60,714 bases of DNA from RGIG6353 sp045660745 (GTDB lineage: Bacteria > Bacillota > Clostridia > Oscillospirales > SIG627): assembly GCA_045660745.1 (NCBI GenBank), contig JAZREJ010000030.1, forward strand, positions 1 to 60,714, in the 5' to 3' direction. Shown here piece after piece: positions 36,258 through 45,038 of the stretch; the first letter of the stretch is position 1; each line of letters begins with the position of its first letter. The position numbers and the translations under genes are program-made. The notes beneath the pieces were generated by a model. It saw only the letters and a program-made list of their open reading frames with translations, had not been told where the DNA came from and made no database searches.

Positions 36258-38397
36258 TTTAAACAAATGGTTTTTCCATCCCGGAGAAACCAAAAGATTC
36301 GGCAAAATCGACCATAACGCATACTATCTTGCCTGTAAGGCCGGAGGCGCTATGGGAGACGTTGAAATTTTCAAAAAGGAAAATGAGTGGACCGAGGTTC
36401 ACATCCCTCACGATTGGATGACGCAAATCGCGCCAGACGAAAATGAAGCTCCTTCAGGCGGATATAAAAAGCGCGGTTCTGCCTGGTACTACACAACCGT
36501 CACTCTTGACACCTTCGAATGCGCAATACTTGTTTTTGACGGAGTGCTCGGCGCTTGCGAGGTTTATGTGAACGGCACTCTTGCTGTGCGAAATTTCAGC
36601 GGATACAACCGCTTTTCATGTGACGTTTCCAATTATCTCGTGAAGGGTGAAAACACTATTGCAGTACACGTTAATGCCGAGGTATGGGAGGGCTGGTGGT
36701 ATGAGGGGGCGGGTATTTACCGCTCTGTAAATCTTGTTATCAAGCCCGCTATTCATTTTCTGACAGACGACATTTTTATCAGGGGTGTTGAAAGAAATGA
36801 GGTATGGTACATTGCGGCAGATTTTGAAACAAGCGGTAACGGAAAAATAATTTCCACCCTTTCGGATGCCGAAGGAAATCTCATTGATACAGTTGTCGGA
36901 TGCCACGTTATGAAGAACGTTGAAACTCCCAAGCTTTGGAGCCCCAAGAATCCTTATCTTTACACCTTTGAAGCAAAGCTTTTTGACGGAAACACCCTTT
37001 GCGACACCTTCAACTGTAAAGTGGGATTCCGAAAAATAGAGTGGAATTCCAAGAGAGGAATGTTCTTAAACGGAGAAAAAGAGAGAATAAAGGGTATTTG
37101 CTGTCACCAGGATCATGCGGGAGTAGGTGCCGCAACAGGTAAAACGCTTACCGAATACAGACTCAAAAAGCTCAAGGCACTCGGAATCAACGCCTACCGT
37201 TGCGCTCATCATGCGCCAAGCGAAGAGCTTCTTTCCGAATGCGACAAGCTCGGAATACTTGTAATGGTTGAAAACCGCCATTTCAACAATTCTTCGGATA
37301 CAATGGCACAGATAGATGCGCTCGTAAAGCTTTCCCGCAATCACCCATCGGTATTCCTCTACTCGCTTTTCAACGAAGAGCCTTGGCAGAGTGAAGAGAG
37401 AGGACTTAAAATAGCGCGGGAAATGCGGGAGAGAATTATTGCACTGGATACCACCCGTGCGGTAACTGCCGCAATGAACGGCGGAGTACTCGAAAGCAAA
37501 AACGCATCCGAGGTGCTTGACGTTATAGGCATTAACTACTTTATTGAGGACTATGAAAAATGTCATAAATTGTCCCCAAATAAAACAATAGTAGGTACAG
37601 AGAACTGTCCCACGTTCGCAACCCGCGGCATATATGAGGCAGACAGCGAGAAACAGGTATGGTCAAGCTACGGAGACCGTTGGGCAGACACCTTCTCGGA
37701 GTCTCTTGACAGGACCATGAAGGCATATTTCGACCACAGCTTCAATGCAGGCTGCTTTGTATGGAGCGGCTTTGACTACAGAGGCGAACCGCAGCCATAT
37801 GAATGGCCCAGCGTTACCTCTCACTGGGGTATCATGGATCTTTGCGGATTTGAAAAGGATATTGCTTATCACCTTGCGGGCTACTATAAGGAGGAACTTT
37901 TCGTTCATCTTATTCCCCATTGGAATCACAATGAGCGCGACAAGGTAAGAGTATGCGCCTTCACAAACGCTTCGGGAGTTGACCTTTACCAGAACGGACG
38001 TCACATGGGATATGCAAAGGCGGTAAACCACCGCGCCGAATGGACTATCGGCTATGACGAGGGCTCAATTGAAGCAATCGTGCGTGACGGCAAGAAAGAA
38101 GCACGTGATAAGCGTTGGACTGCAGGGGAATTTGCAGCTCTTAAGATAGAGACGTTTGAAGGTGAAGATATGCGAATCATCGACCTCACCGCTACCGACT
38201 CGCGCGGTACACCCATTCCGGGATTTGACGCACTTGTCGAGATAACCGACGGAGAGGTACTCGGTGTCGGAAACGGAGACCCCAATTCCCATCATCTTGA
38301 CAAGGCAAAAAAGATAAATCTTTTCGATGCCCGCGCACAGATGATCGTGTCAGGTAAAGTCAAAATCAAGTGTCTTGACTTTGAGGCGGAGGTATAA
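36232..38397 (+). CDS. GH2 beta-galactosidase-type glycosidase
   Basis: 721 residues. Sugar-binding jelly roll (about 1-180; IPHDWMTQIAPDE, FDGVLGACEVYVNG), immunoglobulin-like domain (180-270), TIM barrel (270-580) with acid/base Glu in SLFNEEPW (about 380) and nucleophile Glu in GTENCPTF (about 457), and a C-terminal beta domain (590-721; GEVLGVGNGDPNSHH). No signal peptide. The short layout suits beta-galactosidases or related exo-glycosidases; substrate specificity is not certain. The start is 36232 with AGGGAG upstream, or the next in-frame ATG at 36241. Stop and next ATG overlap (TAATG). Confidence 0.92.
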   Translation: MECMNSKINLNKWFFHPGETKRFGKIDHNAYYLACKAGGAMGDVEIFKKENEWTEVHIPHDWMTQIAPDENEAPSGGYKKRGSAWYYTTVTLDTFECAILVFDGVLGACEVYVNGTLAVRNFSGYNRFSCDVSNYLVKGENTIAVHVNAEVWEGWWYEGAGIYRSVNLVIKPAIHFLTDDIFIRGVERNEVWYIAADFETSGNGKIISTLSDAEGNLIDTVVGCHVMKNVETPKLWSPKNPYLYTFEAKLFDGNTLCDTFNCKVGFRKIEWNSKRGMFLNGEKERIKGICCHQDHAGVGAATGKTLTEYRLKKLKALGINAYRCAHHAPSEELLSECDKLGILVMVENRHFNNSSDTMAQIDALVKLSRNHPSVFLYSLFNEEPWQSEERGLKIAREMRERIIALDTTRAVTAAMNGGVLESKNASEVLDVIGINYFIEDYEKCHKLSPNKTIVGTENCPTFATRGIYEADSEKQVWSSYGDRWADTFSESLDRTMKAYFDHSFNAGCFVWSGFDYRGEPQPYEWPSVTSHWGIMDLCGFEKDIAYHLAGYYKEELFVHLIPHWNHNERDKVRVCAFTNASGVDLYQNGRHMGYAKAVNHRAEWTIGYDEGSIEAIVRDGKKEARDKRWTAGEFAALKIETFEGEDMRIIDLTATDSRGTPIPGFDALVEITDGEVLGVGNGDPNSHHLDKAKKINLFDARAQMIVSGKVKIKCLDFEAEV

Positions 38398-39125
38398 TGA
38401 AAACTATTGCAGACACACATACACATACTGTAATGTCAACCCACGCACATTCAACGCTTCTTGAAAATCTGCGTGAGGCAAAAAACAAGGGACTTCGCTT
38501 CATTTGTGTCACCGACCATACAGGCACAATGCCGGGCTCCCCTCACGACACCTACTTTGGCTCGATGTGGTGCACCGTTCCCGACGAGTTTGAAGGGGTA
38601 TATGTTATCCGCGGATGCGAAACCAATATTATTGACACAAACGGCACCGTTGATATTTCCGACGCTCATCTTGACGGACTTGAATGGCGAATTGCCTCTA
38701 TTCACGCGATGTGCTTCTCTCCTATTAGCTTTGAGGCTCATACCCGTCTTTGGCTGAACGTTGCGAAAAATCCTCATATTGACGTTATAGGTCACTGCGG
38801 AGACGCAAAATATGACTTTGACCACGAGAAATGCGTTAAGGTATTTGCAGAATACGGAAAAATAGTTGAGATAAACTCCTCAAGTGCAATAACCCGTCCG
38901 TCGGGATGGGTAAACTGCGCCGACGTTGCCCGTCTTTGCAACAAATACGGAGTAAAGCTCGTTATATCCTCAGACGCACATTTCGCGGGAGAGGTTGGCA
39001 ATCACTCAGCGGCAATCAAGCTTCTTGAGGACGTGGGGGTTGACGAAAAGCTTATCCTTAACACCGACTTTGACCGCTTTGCCGAGTTTATGTCAAAGAA
39101 AACAGGCAGAAAATTTGTAAAATGA
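38397..39125 (+). CDS. PHP-domain phosphoesterase
   Basis: 242 residues with the PHP metal-site series: ADTHTHT (5-11), VTDHTG, IRGCETNI, ASIHAM, VIGHCGD and ISSDAHF. It resembles YcdX-type phosphatases. Its start overlaps the stop of the GH2 gene, so it is translationally coupled in the LacI-controlled operon. It may dephosphorylate a sugar phosphate or a nucleotide; this is inference from context. Confidence 0.88.
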   Translation: MKTIADTHTHTVMSTHAHSTLLENLREAKNKGLRFICVTDHTGTMPGSPHDTYFGSMWCTVPDEFEGVYVIRGCETNIIDTNGTVDISDAHLDGLEWRIASIHAMCFSPISFEAHTRLWLNVAKNPHIDVIGHCGDAKYDFDHEKCVKVFAEYGKIVEINSSSAITRPSGWVNCADVARLCNKYGVKLVISSDAHFAGEVGNHSAAIKLLEDVGVDEKLILNTDFDRFAEFMSKKTGRKFVK

Positions 39126-39159
39126 TAACCAGTTAAAGGGATGCCCTTTGACAAACTAA

Positions 39160-39188
39160 AAGGAGATGCTTTCGCATCTCCTTGTTTT
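39160..39188. terminator. Bidirectional terminator
   Basis: 10-bp perfect stem AAGGAGATGC, loop TTTC, complement, then T-rich; lies between the PHP gene (+) and ackA (-). Confidence 0.8.
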
Positions 39189-39192
39189 ATGC

Positions 39193-40395
39193 TTATTTTA
39201 CAAGATCGTAGGTATCCTTTGCAATCATCAACTCTTCATTGGTGGGGATTACAAGAATCTTAACGGTAGAGCCCTCAGCGGTAACGTCAGCTTCAAGACC
39301 GTTGCGCTTTGCAGCTTCGTTCTTTTCGTCGTCAATCTTAACTCCCATGAAAGCAAACTTATCAGCTACTCTCTTGCGGTAGTGGGGGTTGTTTTCACCG
39401 ATACCGCCTGTGAAGATGATAGCGTCACATCCGCCCATAGCACCCATGTAACCGCCAACATACTTGGTAAGCTGATGGCAGAGCATAGACTCGATGAGCT
39501 GGCAACGCTCGTCGCCTTGTCTTGCACCCTCTTCGATGTCACGGTTGTCGCTGGTCTTTTCGGAAATACCGAGAATACCCGACTCCTTGTTGAGCATCTT
39601 ATCAATATCTGCAATGCTCATGTTTTCCTTTTCCATAAGGAATGTGATGATAGCGGGGTCGATAGTACCTGAACGGGTACCCATCATGAGACCTTCAAGG
39701 GGAGTCATACCCATTGTAGTATCAAGACACTTACCACCGTCAACCGCCGCGATGGATGAGCCATTGCCAAGGTGACAGGTTACAATCTTGATGTCCTCGG
39801 GCTTCTTGCCGAGCATGTCAGCCGCACGCATGGAAACATAACGGTGAGAAGTACCGTGGAAGCCGTAACGACGGATATGGTACTTTTCATAGTACTTATA
39901 TGGGATGGGATAGAGATATGCGTAATCGGGCATTGTCTGATGGAAGCCTGTATCAAATACGCCAACCTGAGGAACGCCCTTCATAATTGCTTGACAAGCC
40001 CTAACACCTGTAAGGTTTGCAGGGTTGTGCAAAGGACTGAGTACGCTGCACTCGCGAACAGTCTCGATAACGTTGTCGTCAATAACAACAGACTTTGAGA
40101 ACTTATCTGCTCCGTGAACAAGTCTATGTCCTACAGCACCAATCTCGCTCATGGAAGAAATAACGCCCTGCTCTTTATCGGTAAGTGTGTCGATAACTAG
40201 CTTAACAGCATCCTCATGATTCTTCATTTCAACGTCAATCTTGTAATCCTCGCGTCCGGGAACCTTCTGCTTGAAGTTTCCGCCTGCGATTCCGATACGG
40301 TCACACTGACCCTTTGCAAGAACGCTCTCATCTGTCATATCAATAAGCTGATACTTAAGTGAAGAACTACCTGCATTGATAACGAGTATTTTCAA
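39193..40395 (-). CDS. ackA: Acetate kinase
   Basis: 400 residues, the usual length. NAGSSSLKYQLID at the N-terminus, RYGFHGTSHRYVS, VTCHLGNGSSIAAVDGGK, DTTMGMTPLEGLMMGTRSG and IIFTGGIGENN match the acetate kinase family. It makes ATP and acetate from acetyl phosphate, the last step of fermentative acetate production. The start is a TTG 8 bases after GAGG. No pta gene is next to it. Confidence 0.97.
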   Translation of the reverse strand: MKILVINAGSSSLKYQLIDMTDESVLAKGQCDRIGIAGGNFKQKVPGREDYKIDVEMKNHEDAVKLVIDTLTDKEQGVISSMSEIGAVGHRLVHGADKFSKSVVIDDNVIETVRECSVLSPLHNPANLTGVRACQAIMKGVPQVGVFDTGFHQTMPDYAYLYPIPYKYYEKYHIRRYGFHGTSHRYVSMRAADMLGKKPEDIKIVTCHLGNGSSIAAVDGGKCLDTTMGMTPLEGLMMGTRSGTIDPAIITFLMEKENMSIADIDKMLNKESGILGISEKTSDNRDIEEGARQGDERCQLIESMLCHQLTKYVGGYMGAMGGCDAIIFTGGIGENNPHYRKRVADKFAFMGVKIDDEKNEAAKRNGLEADVTAEGSTVKILVIPTNEELMIAKDTYDLVK

Positions 40396-40437
40396 TGTTT
40401 TTTCCTCTTTTCATATAGATTTTTCAAATACAGGGAT

Positions 40438-40466
40438 ATTGTAACACAAGTTATCAATTTATTCAA
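40438..40466 (-). promoter_or_regulatory. Promoter of ackA
   Basis: TTGAAT (40461-40466), 17-base spacer, TACAAT (40438-40443) on the minus strand. The -35 box overlaps the 3' end of sigF. Confidence 0.65.
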
Positions 40467-41160
40467 GCCATGTTTTAAGTTTTGCGCAAATTTTTTTCTC
40501 TTCTCTTGACACTTTAACCTGAGTCATACCGAGTAGCCTTGCAGTTTTCTCCTGCGTAAGTCCTTTGTAGTATCTCAGCCTTATCAGCTTTTCTTCATCC
40601 GGAGTAAGCCTTGACAGTGCTTCGCGCAGTGCAAAGCGCTCAATATCCGAATCCACCGTGTCAACTCCGATACTTAGAACGTGGCTTTCTCCGTCTTCCC
40701 CATCCCATTCGAGAGCGGACGGTGGTTGAGTCGCCTCAAGTGCAAAAACTATATCCTCTCCCGAAACGTTAAGGCATTCGGATATCTCGTCTGTCGTGGG
40801 ACTTCTGCCGTTCCTTGCTTCAAACTCAGAGGCGAAGCGCTTTATCATGACACCGAGTCTTTTCGTCTCACGCCCAACCTTGACAAGTCCGTCATCTCTC
40901 AAAAAGCGTTTTATCTCTCCTGTTATCATAGGAACGGCATAGGTTGACAGCTCGGTATTAAATTCCTCGTTATAGCCTCTTATCGCTCTTATAAGTCCGA
41001 TGGTCCCTATCTGCACAAGGTCATCAAAATCGACACCTCTGTCAACAAAGCGCTTGGCAATGCTTTTAACAAGAGCTATATTTTCGCTCACAAGCGCTGA
41101 AAGGCTTTCTTCACATCCGGACTTTGCCCTGAGTATTTTATCAAGCTTTTCTTCTCTCAT
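40459..41160 (-). CDS. sigF: RNA polymerase sigma-F factor
   Basis: 233 residues. Region 2 has ALVKSIAKRFVDRG and DFDDLVQIGTIGLIRAIRGY, region 3 has DEISECLNVSGEDIV, and region 4 has GLTQEKTARLLGMTQVKVSR. It directs early forespore transcription. Third gene of the spoIIA operon; its ATG overlaps the stop of spoIIAB. Confidence 0.94.
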   Translation of the reverse strand: MREEKLDKILRAKSGCEESLSALVSENIALVKSIAKRFVDRGVDFDDLVQIGTIGLIRAIRGYNEEFNTELSTYAVPMITGEIKRFLRDDGLVKVGRETKRLGVMIKRFASEFEARNGRSPTTDEISECLNVSGEDIVFALEATQPPSALEWDGEDGESHVLSIGVDTVDSDIERFALREALSRLTPDEEKLIRLRYYKGLTQEKTARLLGMTQVKVSREEKKICAKLKTWLE

Positions 41161-41603
41161 TTTTTAAACTGCGACAGTTTTTTCACCATAGTGATACCCG
41201 TTCCTTCTCCAACGCGCGAGCGTACCCTGAGCTTATCCGAAAATGTCTCCATTATGGAAAAACCCATACCGCTGCGCTCATTTTCCGCATCCGTTGTAAA
41301 AAGAGGCTGCATAGCCTGTTTTATATCAGGAATACCGCACCCCTTATCAACAATACTCACCGAAGCAGTCCCGTCTGAGTACATTGAAAGCGTCATATTT
41401 ATGTACTTCTTATCATCAGAGCGATATCCATGCACAATAGCATTGGTCCCCGCCTCGGAAACCGCCGTCTTAATATCGGCAAGCTCTTCCACCGTCGGTG
41501 AATAAGGCATCAAAAAAGCCACGGTCATGACTCTGGCAAGAGACTCGTTTGACGAGTGCGCCCTGAAGCGTGCGCGTATCTCGTTTATTTTTTCATTTTT
41601 CAT
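41157..41603 (-). CDS. spoIIAB: Anti-sigma-F factor SpoIIAB
   Basis: 148 residues of the GHKL kinase fold: N box EAGTNAIVHGY, G1 box IVDKGCGIPD, G2 box RSGMGFSIMETF. It holds sigma F inactive and phosphorylates SpoIIAA. Start and stop overlap its neighbours by 4 bases (ATGA), as in a tight operon. Confidence 0.95.
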   Translation of the reverse strand: MKNEKINEIRARFRAHSSNESLARVMTVAFLMPYSPTVEELADIKTAVSEAGTNAIVHGYRSDDKKYINMTLSMYSDGTASVSIVDKGCGIPDIKQAMQPLFTTDAENERSGMGFSIMETFSDKLRVRSRVGEGTGITMVKKLSQFKK

Positions 41604-41917
41604 TTTTCTACCCCCTTTATGCTTATCATCTTATCTATTCCTGCCATTTCAAGAATCCTGTATATCTTACTTCCGGGATTGACTATCTCAAGCTCCGCTC
41701 CGATATCCTTTGCCCTTCGGTATCTTCCGAGTATCAACCCAAGTCCCGAGGAATCCATAAAAGAGGTTCTTGAAAAATCAAACACTATTTTTTTCGGCCT
41801 CTCACTTAAAATTTTGAAATCTATATCCTCTCTGAGCTTTTTGGTTGCGTGGTGGTCTATCTCTCCGTTCGGAAAAATAATCAGATCTCCGTTAAGATTT
41901 TTAAATTCGCCTAACAT
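41600..41917 (-). CDS. spoIIAA: Anti-sigma-F factor antagonist SpoIIAA
   Basis: 105 residues from the ATG at 41917, with AAAGGA 8 bases upstream; a longer frame would read through the valS terminator. STAS domain with the phosphoacceptor Ser in TSFMDSSGLGLILGRY (about 55-60). When unphosphorylated it frees sigma F from SpoIIAB. Only about 18 bases separate its start from the valS terminator U tract. Confidence 0.94.
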   Translation of the reverse strand: MLGEFKNLNGDLIIFPNGEIDHHATKKLREDIDFKILSERPKKIVFDFSRTSFMDSSGLGLILGRYRRAKDIGAELEIVNPGSKIYRILEMAGIDKMISIKGVEK

Positions 41918-41934
41918 TTTACCAATCCTTTCAC

Positions 41935-41968
41935 AAAAAAAGTATCCTATGCTCAACGCATAGGATAC
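41935..41968 (-). terminator. Terminator between valS and the spoIIA operon
   Basis: 11-bp perfect stem GTATCCTATGC, 5-base loop, complement, then seven T on the minus strand. Confidence 0.85.
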
Positions 41969-41993
41969 ATTTTAAATTATGCAATTTTTGTCA

Positions 41994-44642
41994 TTATTTG
42001 ATACGGGCGCGAATTTTTTCAATCTCCGCAAGACAGCCCTCTCTCTGAGCCTTGTACTTTTCAAGCTTAGCTCTCTCACCTGCAACCACCGCTTCGGGTG
42101 CGCGGGCAACGAAATCGGCATTTGAAAGCTTTCTCTCAAATACGGATATTTCCTTTTCAGCTTTAAGAAGCTCCTTCTCAAGTCGCTCAAGTTCCTTCTC
42201 AAAGTCTACCATATCTGCAAGAGGAATATAGAGATTTGCCGAATCGGTGATGATTGCTACCGAATCTGCATCCTTATACTCATCAACCGCAATTACCTCG
42301 GATACACTTGCAAGCTTTTCAAGGAATGCCGCAGATGCTTTGAAGAGTTCTGCCGATTCGCTTACAACGAAAAGCTTTGCACGACGTGAAGGAGGAACGT
42401 TCATTTCGGTGCGGCGGAGACGTATCGCGCGGATAGCCGAAATTATCTTTTCAAACTCCTCGGACTCACAGTCAAACGTATACTCGGCATTTGCCTCAGG
42501 CCACTTGGAAATCATGATGCTTTCCTCGTTATGAGGGAAGGAAAGCCAAATCTCCTCAGTAATAAAGGGCATGAAGGGGTGGAGAAGTTTAAGTGTCTCG
42601 GAAAGTGTCCAGAGAATAACCTTCTGTGCCGCCTTGTTAGAGGGGTCTTCCTTGTTTGAAAGTCTGGGCTTAACAAGCTCAATATACCAATCACAGAAGA
42701 TATCCCAAATAAAGTCATACACCTTCTGGAGTGCGATACCAAGCTCATACTTGTCAATGTTTGCAGTAACCTCGCCAACAAGCTTGTTAAATGCTGTGAG
42801 AAGCCACTTATCCTCGGCACGAAGCTCTCCTACCTCGGGAAGTCCGATGGTGTCGATATCAAGGTTCATGTGAACGAAACGGGAAGCGTTCCAAAGCTTA
42901 TTTGCAAAGTTTCTGGAGGCTTCAACTCTCTCAAAGTAGAAACGCATATCGTTTCCGGGAGAGTTACCCGTAGCAAGAGTGAATCTGAGCGCGTCGGCAC
43001 CGTACTTGTCAATGATATCAAGCGGGTCGATACCATTGCCGAGAGACTTTGACATCTTACGTCCCTGAGAATCGCGTACAAGACCATGAATAAACACGTA
43101 CTTGAAGGGGATCTTGTTCATCTGCTCGAGACCCGAGAATATCATCTTACTTACCCAGAAGGTGATGATATCGTAAGCGGTAACGAGAACACTTGTAGGA
43201 TAGAAGTAGTCAAGGTCATCGGTCTTATCGGGCCAACCGAGTGTTGAGAATGGCCAAAGTGCAGATGAGAACCATGTGTCAAGAACGTCCTCGTCCTGAC
43301 GCATATTGGTACTCTTACACTTGGGACATACTGTTACGTCCTCTTCGGAAACGAACATTTCTCCGCAATCATCACAATAATATGCGGGGATTCTGTGACC
43401 CCACCAAAGCTGACGGGATACACACCAGTCTTGAATGTTCTCCATCCAGTTCATGTATATCTTGGAGAATCTGTCGGGAATGTATTCTATCTCGCCCGAC
43501 TTAACAGCATCAATTGCAGGTTTAGCAAGAGGCTTCATGCTTACAAACCACTGCTTGGAAGCAAGAGGCTCAACTGTCGTGCCGCAACGGTAGCAATGTG
43601 CAACGTTGTGAGAATGCTCCTCTATCTTTTCAATGAAGCCTGCCGCTTGAAGGTCCTCGATAAGAACCTTTCTCGCCTCATATCTGTCCATACCCACATA
43701 CTTACCGCAGACCTCATTGAGGCGTGCGTTTCCGTCGAGCATACAAATCTGTTCAAGGTTATGACGCTTACCGACCTCAAAGTCGTTGGGGTCATGGCAA
43801 GGAGTGATCTTAACGCAGCCCGTACCGAATTCACGGTCAACGTACTCGTCGGCAATGATCGGAATGGGACGGTTGATGAGAGGGAGAATTACGTTCTTGC
43901 CAACAAGGTGAGAATAACGCTCATCCTCGGGGTGAACCGCAACAGCCGAGTCACCGAAATAGGTCTCAGGACGTGTGGTTGCAACAACAAGATATTCGTC
44001 GCTTCCCTCGATGGGATAACGGATGTGCCAGAAGTTACCGGGAAGGTCTTTGTAATCTACCTCGGTATCCGAAAGAGCGGTATTACACTTGGGACACCAG
44101 TTTATAATTCTGTATCCGTGATAGATAAGACCCTTGTTATAAAGAGACACGAAGGTCTTCTTAACTGCACGGGAGAGCTCAGGACTCATGGTGAAGGCTT
44201 CTCTTGACCAGTCACATGAAACACCCATCTGCTTGAGCTGAGAGATAATAGTTCCACCGTACTGTTCCTTCCACGCCCATACTCTCTTCAAAAATTCTTC
44301 GCGCCCGAGATCGTGACGTGAGAGGCCTTCCTTTACGCGAAGCTCCTCCTCAACCTTTATCTGAGTCGCAATTCCCGCATGGTCGGTTCCGGGTACCCAA
44401 AGGGTATTGTAGCCCTGCATTCTCTTGGTACGGATAATGATATCCTGAAGAGTGTCGTTGAGGGCGTGTCCCATATGAAGCTTACCCGTTACGTTTGGTG
44501 GGGGGATAACTATGGAAAACGGTGTTTTTGTGCGGTCATCGGAGGGCTTGAAATATCCCTTCTCCTCCCAAGTTTTGTAAAGTCTTTCCTCAAACGATTT
44601 GGGATCGTAGGTTGTGGAAAGATTCTGTTTTTCGTTACACAT
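41994..44642 (-). CDS. valS: Valyl-tRNA synthetase
   Basis: 882 residues, full length. Class I signature PPPNVTGKLHMGHAL (about 48-62, HIGH site) and GRKMSKSLGNGIDP (about 525, KMSKS). Editing domain with TTRPETYFGDSAVAVHPED at about 220, Zn-type Cys motifs (CPKCNTALSD, CDDCGEMF), and a C-terminal coiled coil (ELERLEKELLKAEKEISVF, about 810-880). It charges tRNA-Val. The leader is only about 48 bases with no T-box. Confidence 0.98.
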   Translation of the reverse strand: MCNEKQNLSTTYDPKSFEERLYKTWEEKGYFKPSDDRTKTPFSIVIPPPNVTGKLHMGHALNDTLQDIIIRTKRMQGYNTLWVPGTDHAGIATQIKVEEELRVKEGLSRHDLGREEFLKRVWAWKEQYGGTIISQLKQMGVSCDWSREAFTMSPELSRAVKKTFVSLYNKGLIYHGYRIINWCPKCNTALSDTEVDYKDLPGNFWHIRYPIEGSDEYLVVATTRPETYFGDSAVAVHPEDERYSHLVGKNVILPLINRPIPIIADEYVDREFGTGCVKITPCHDPNDFEVGKRHNLEQICMLDGNARLNEVCGKYVGMDRYEARKVLIEDLQAAGFIEKIEEHSHNVAHCYRCGTTVEPLASKQWFVSMKPLAKPAIDAVKSGEIEYIPDRFSKIYMNWMENIQDWCVSRQLWWGHRIPAYYCDDCGEMFVSEEDVTVCPKCKSTNMRQDEDVLDTWFSSALWPFSTLGWPDKTDDLDYFYPTSVLVTAYDIITFWVSKMIFSGLEQMNKIPFKYVFIHGLVRDSQGRKMSKSLGNGIDPLDIIDKYGADALRFTLATGNSPGNDMRFYFERVEASRNFANKLWNASRFVHMNLDIDTIGLPEVGELRAEDKWLLTAFNKLVGEVTANIDKYELGIALQKVYDFIWDIFCDWYIELVKPRLSNKEDPSNKAAQKVILWTLSETLKLLHPFMPFITEEIWLSFPHNEESIMISKWPEANAEYTFDCESEEFEKIISAIRAIRLRRTEMNVPPSRRAKLFVVSESAELFKASAAFLEKLASVSEVIAVDEYKDADSVAIITDSANLYIPLADMVDFEKELERLEKELLKAEKEISVFERKLSNADFVARAPEAVVAGERAKLEKYKAQREGCLAEIEKIRARIK

Positions 44643-44695
44643 TTTTCTTTTGTCCTTTATTTGAATATAATTATTTGAGTATAATTTTACATTTT

Positions 44696-44724
44696 ATTAT
44701 ACATCCTTTTTGGGAATCAATCAA
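44696..44724 (-). promoter_or_regulatory. Promoter of valS
   Basis: TTGATT (44719-44724), 17-base spacer, TATAAT (44696-44701) on the minus strand. From 44725 to 44981 there is no supported gene; the sequence is unremarkable intergenic DNA between two divergent promoters. Confidence 0.75.
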
Positions 44725-44981
44725 GACCTTTTTGAAAAAATGTTGCGTTTTTTGTGCTTTTGTTTATTTTTTGACCGAGAGGAGTCTTTTATGACATACT
44801 CTTTCCAACGATAATGAGTTACACGAGATATATCCAATATCCGGTCATATGAGGATAAGAACAACAAAAATTGCATCGTGACATTCACGATTCAGAACAG
44901 AGCATACCGTAAAAAATCAAAGCTTTACTCTCAGAAGCTATAGCGACACGAAACACCGAAGGGACTCCTGCCGTTTTTGTG

Positions 44982-45010
44982 TTGACACGGTGAGAAAATT
45001 CTAGTATAAT
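44982..45010 (+). promoter_or_regulatory. Promoter of addA
   Basis: Consensus TTGACA (44982-44987), 17-base spacer, TATAAT (45005-45010), followed by GAGGAGG. Confidence 0.85.
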
Positions 45011-45038
45011 CTTAATATATGAAGAGGAGGTATAAAAA

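Noticed and set aside
43395..44207. Long open frame (about 270 codons) on the plus strand
   Set aside because: It is antisense to valS, whose motifs are unambiguous; no RBS, no recognisable domain.
44643..44981. T-box riboswitch upstream of valS
   Set aside because: The valS promoter leaves a leader of only about 48 bases, and no T-box core or anticodon-type stem is seen.
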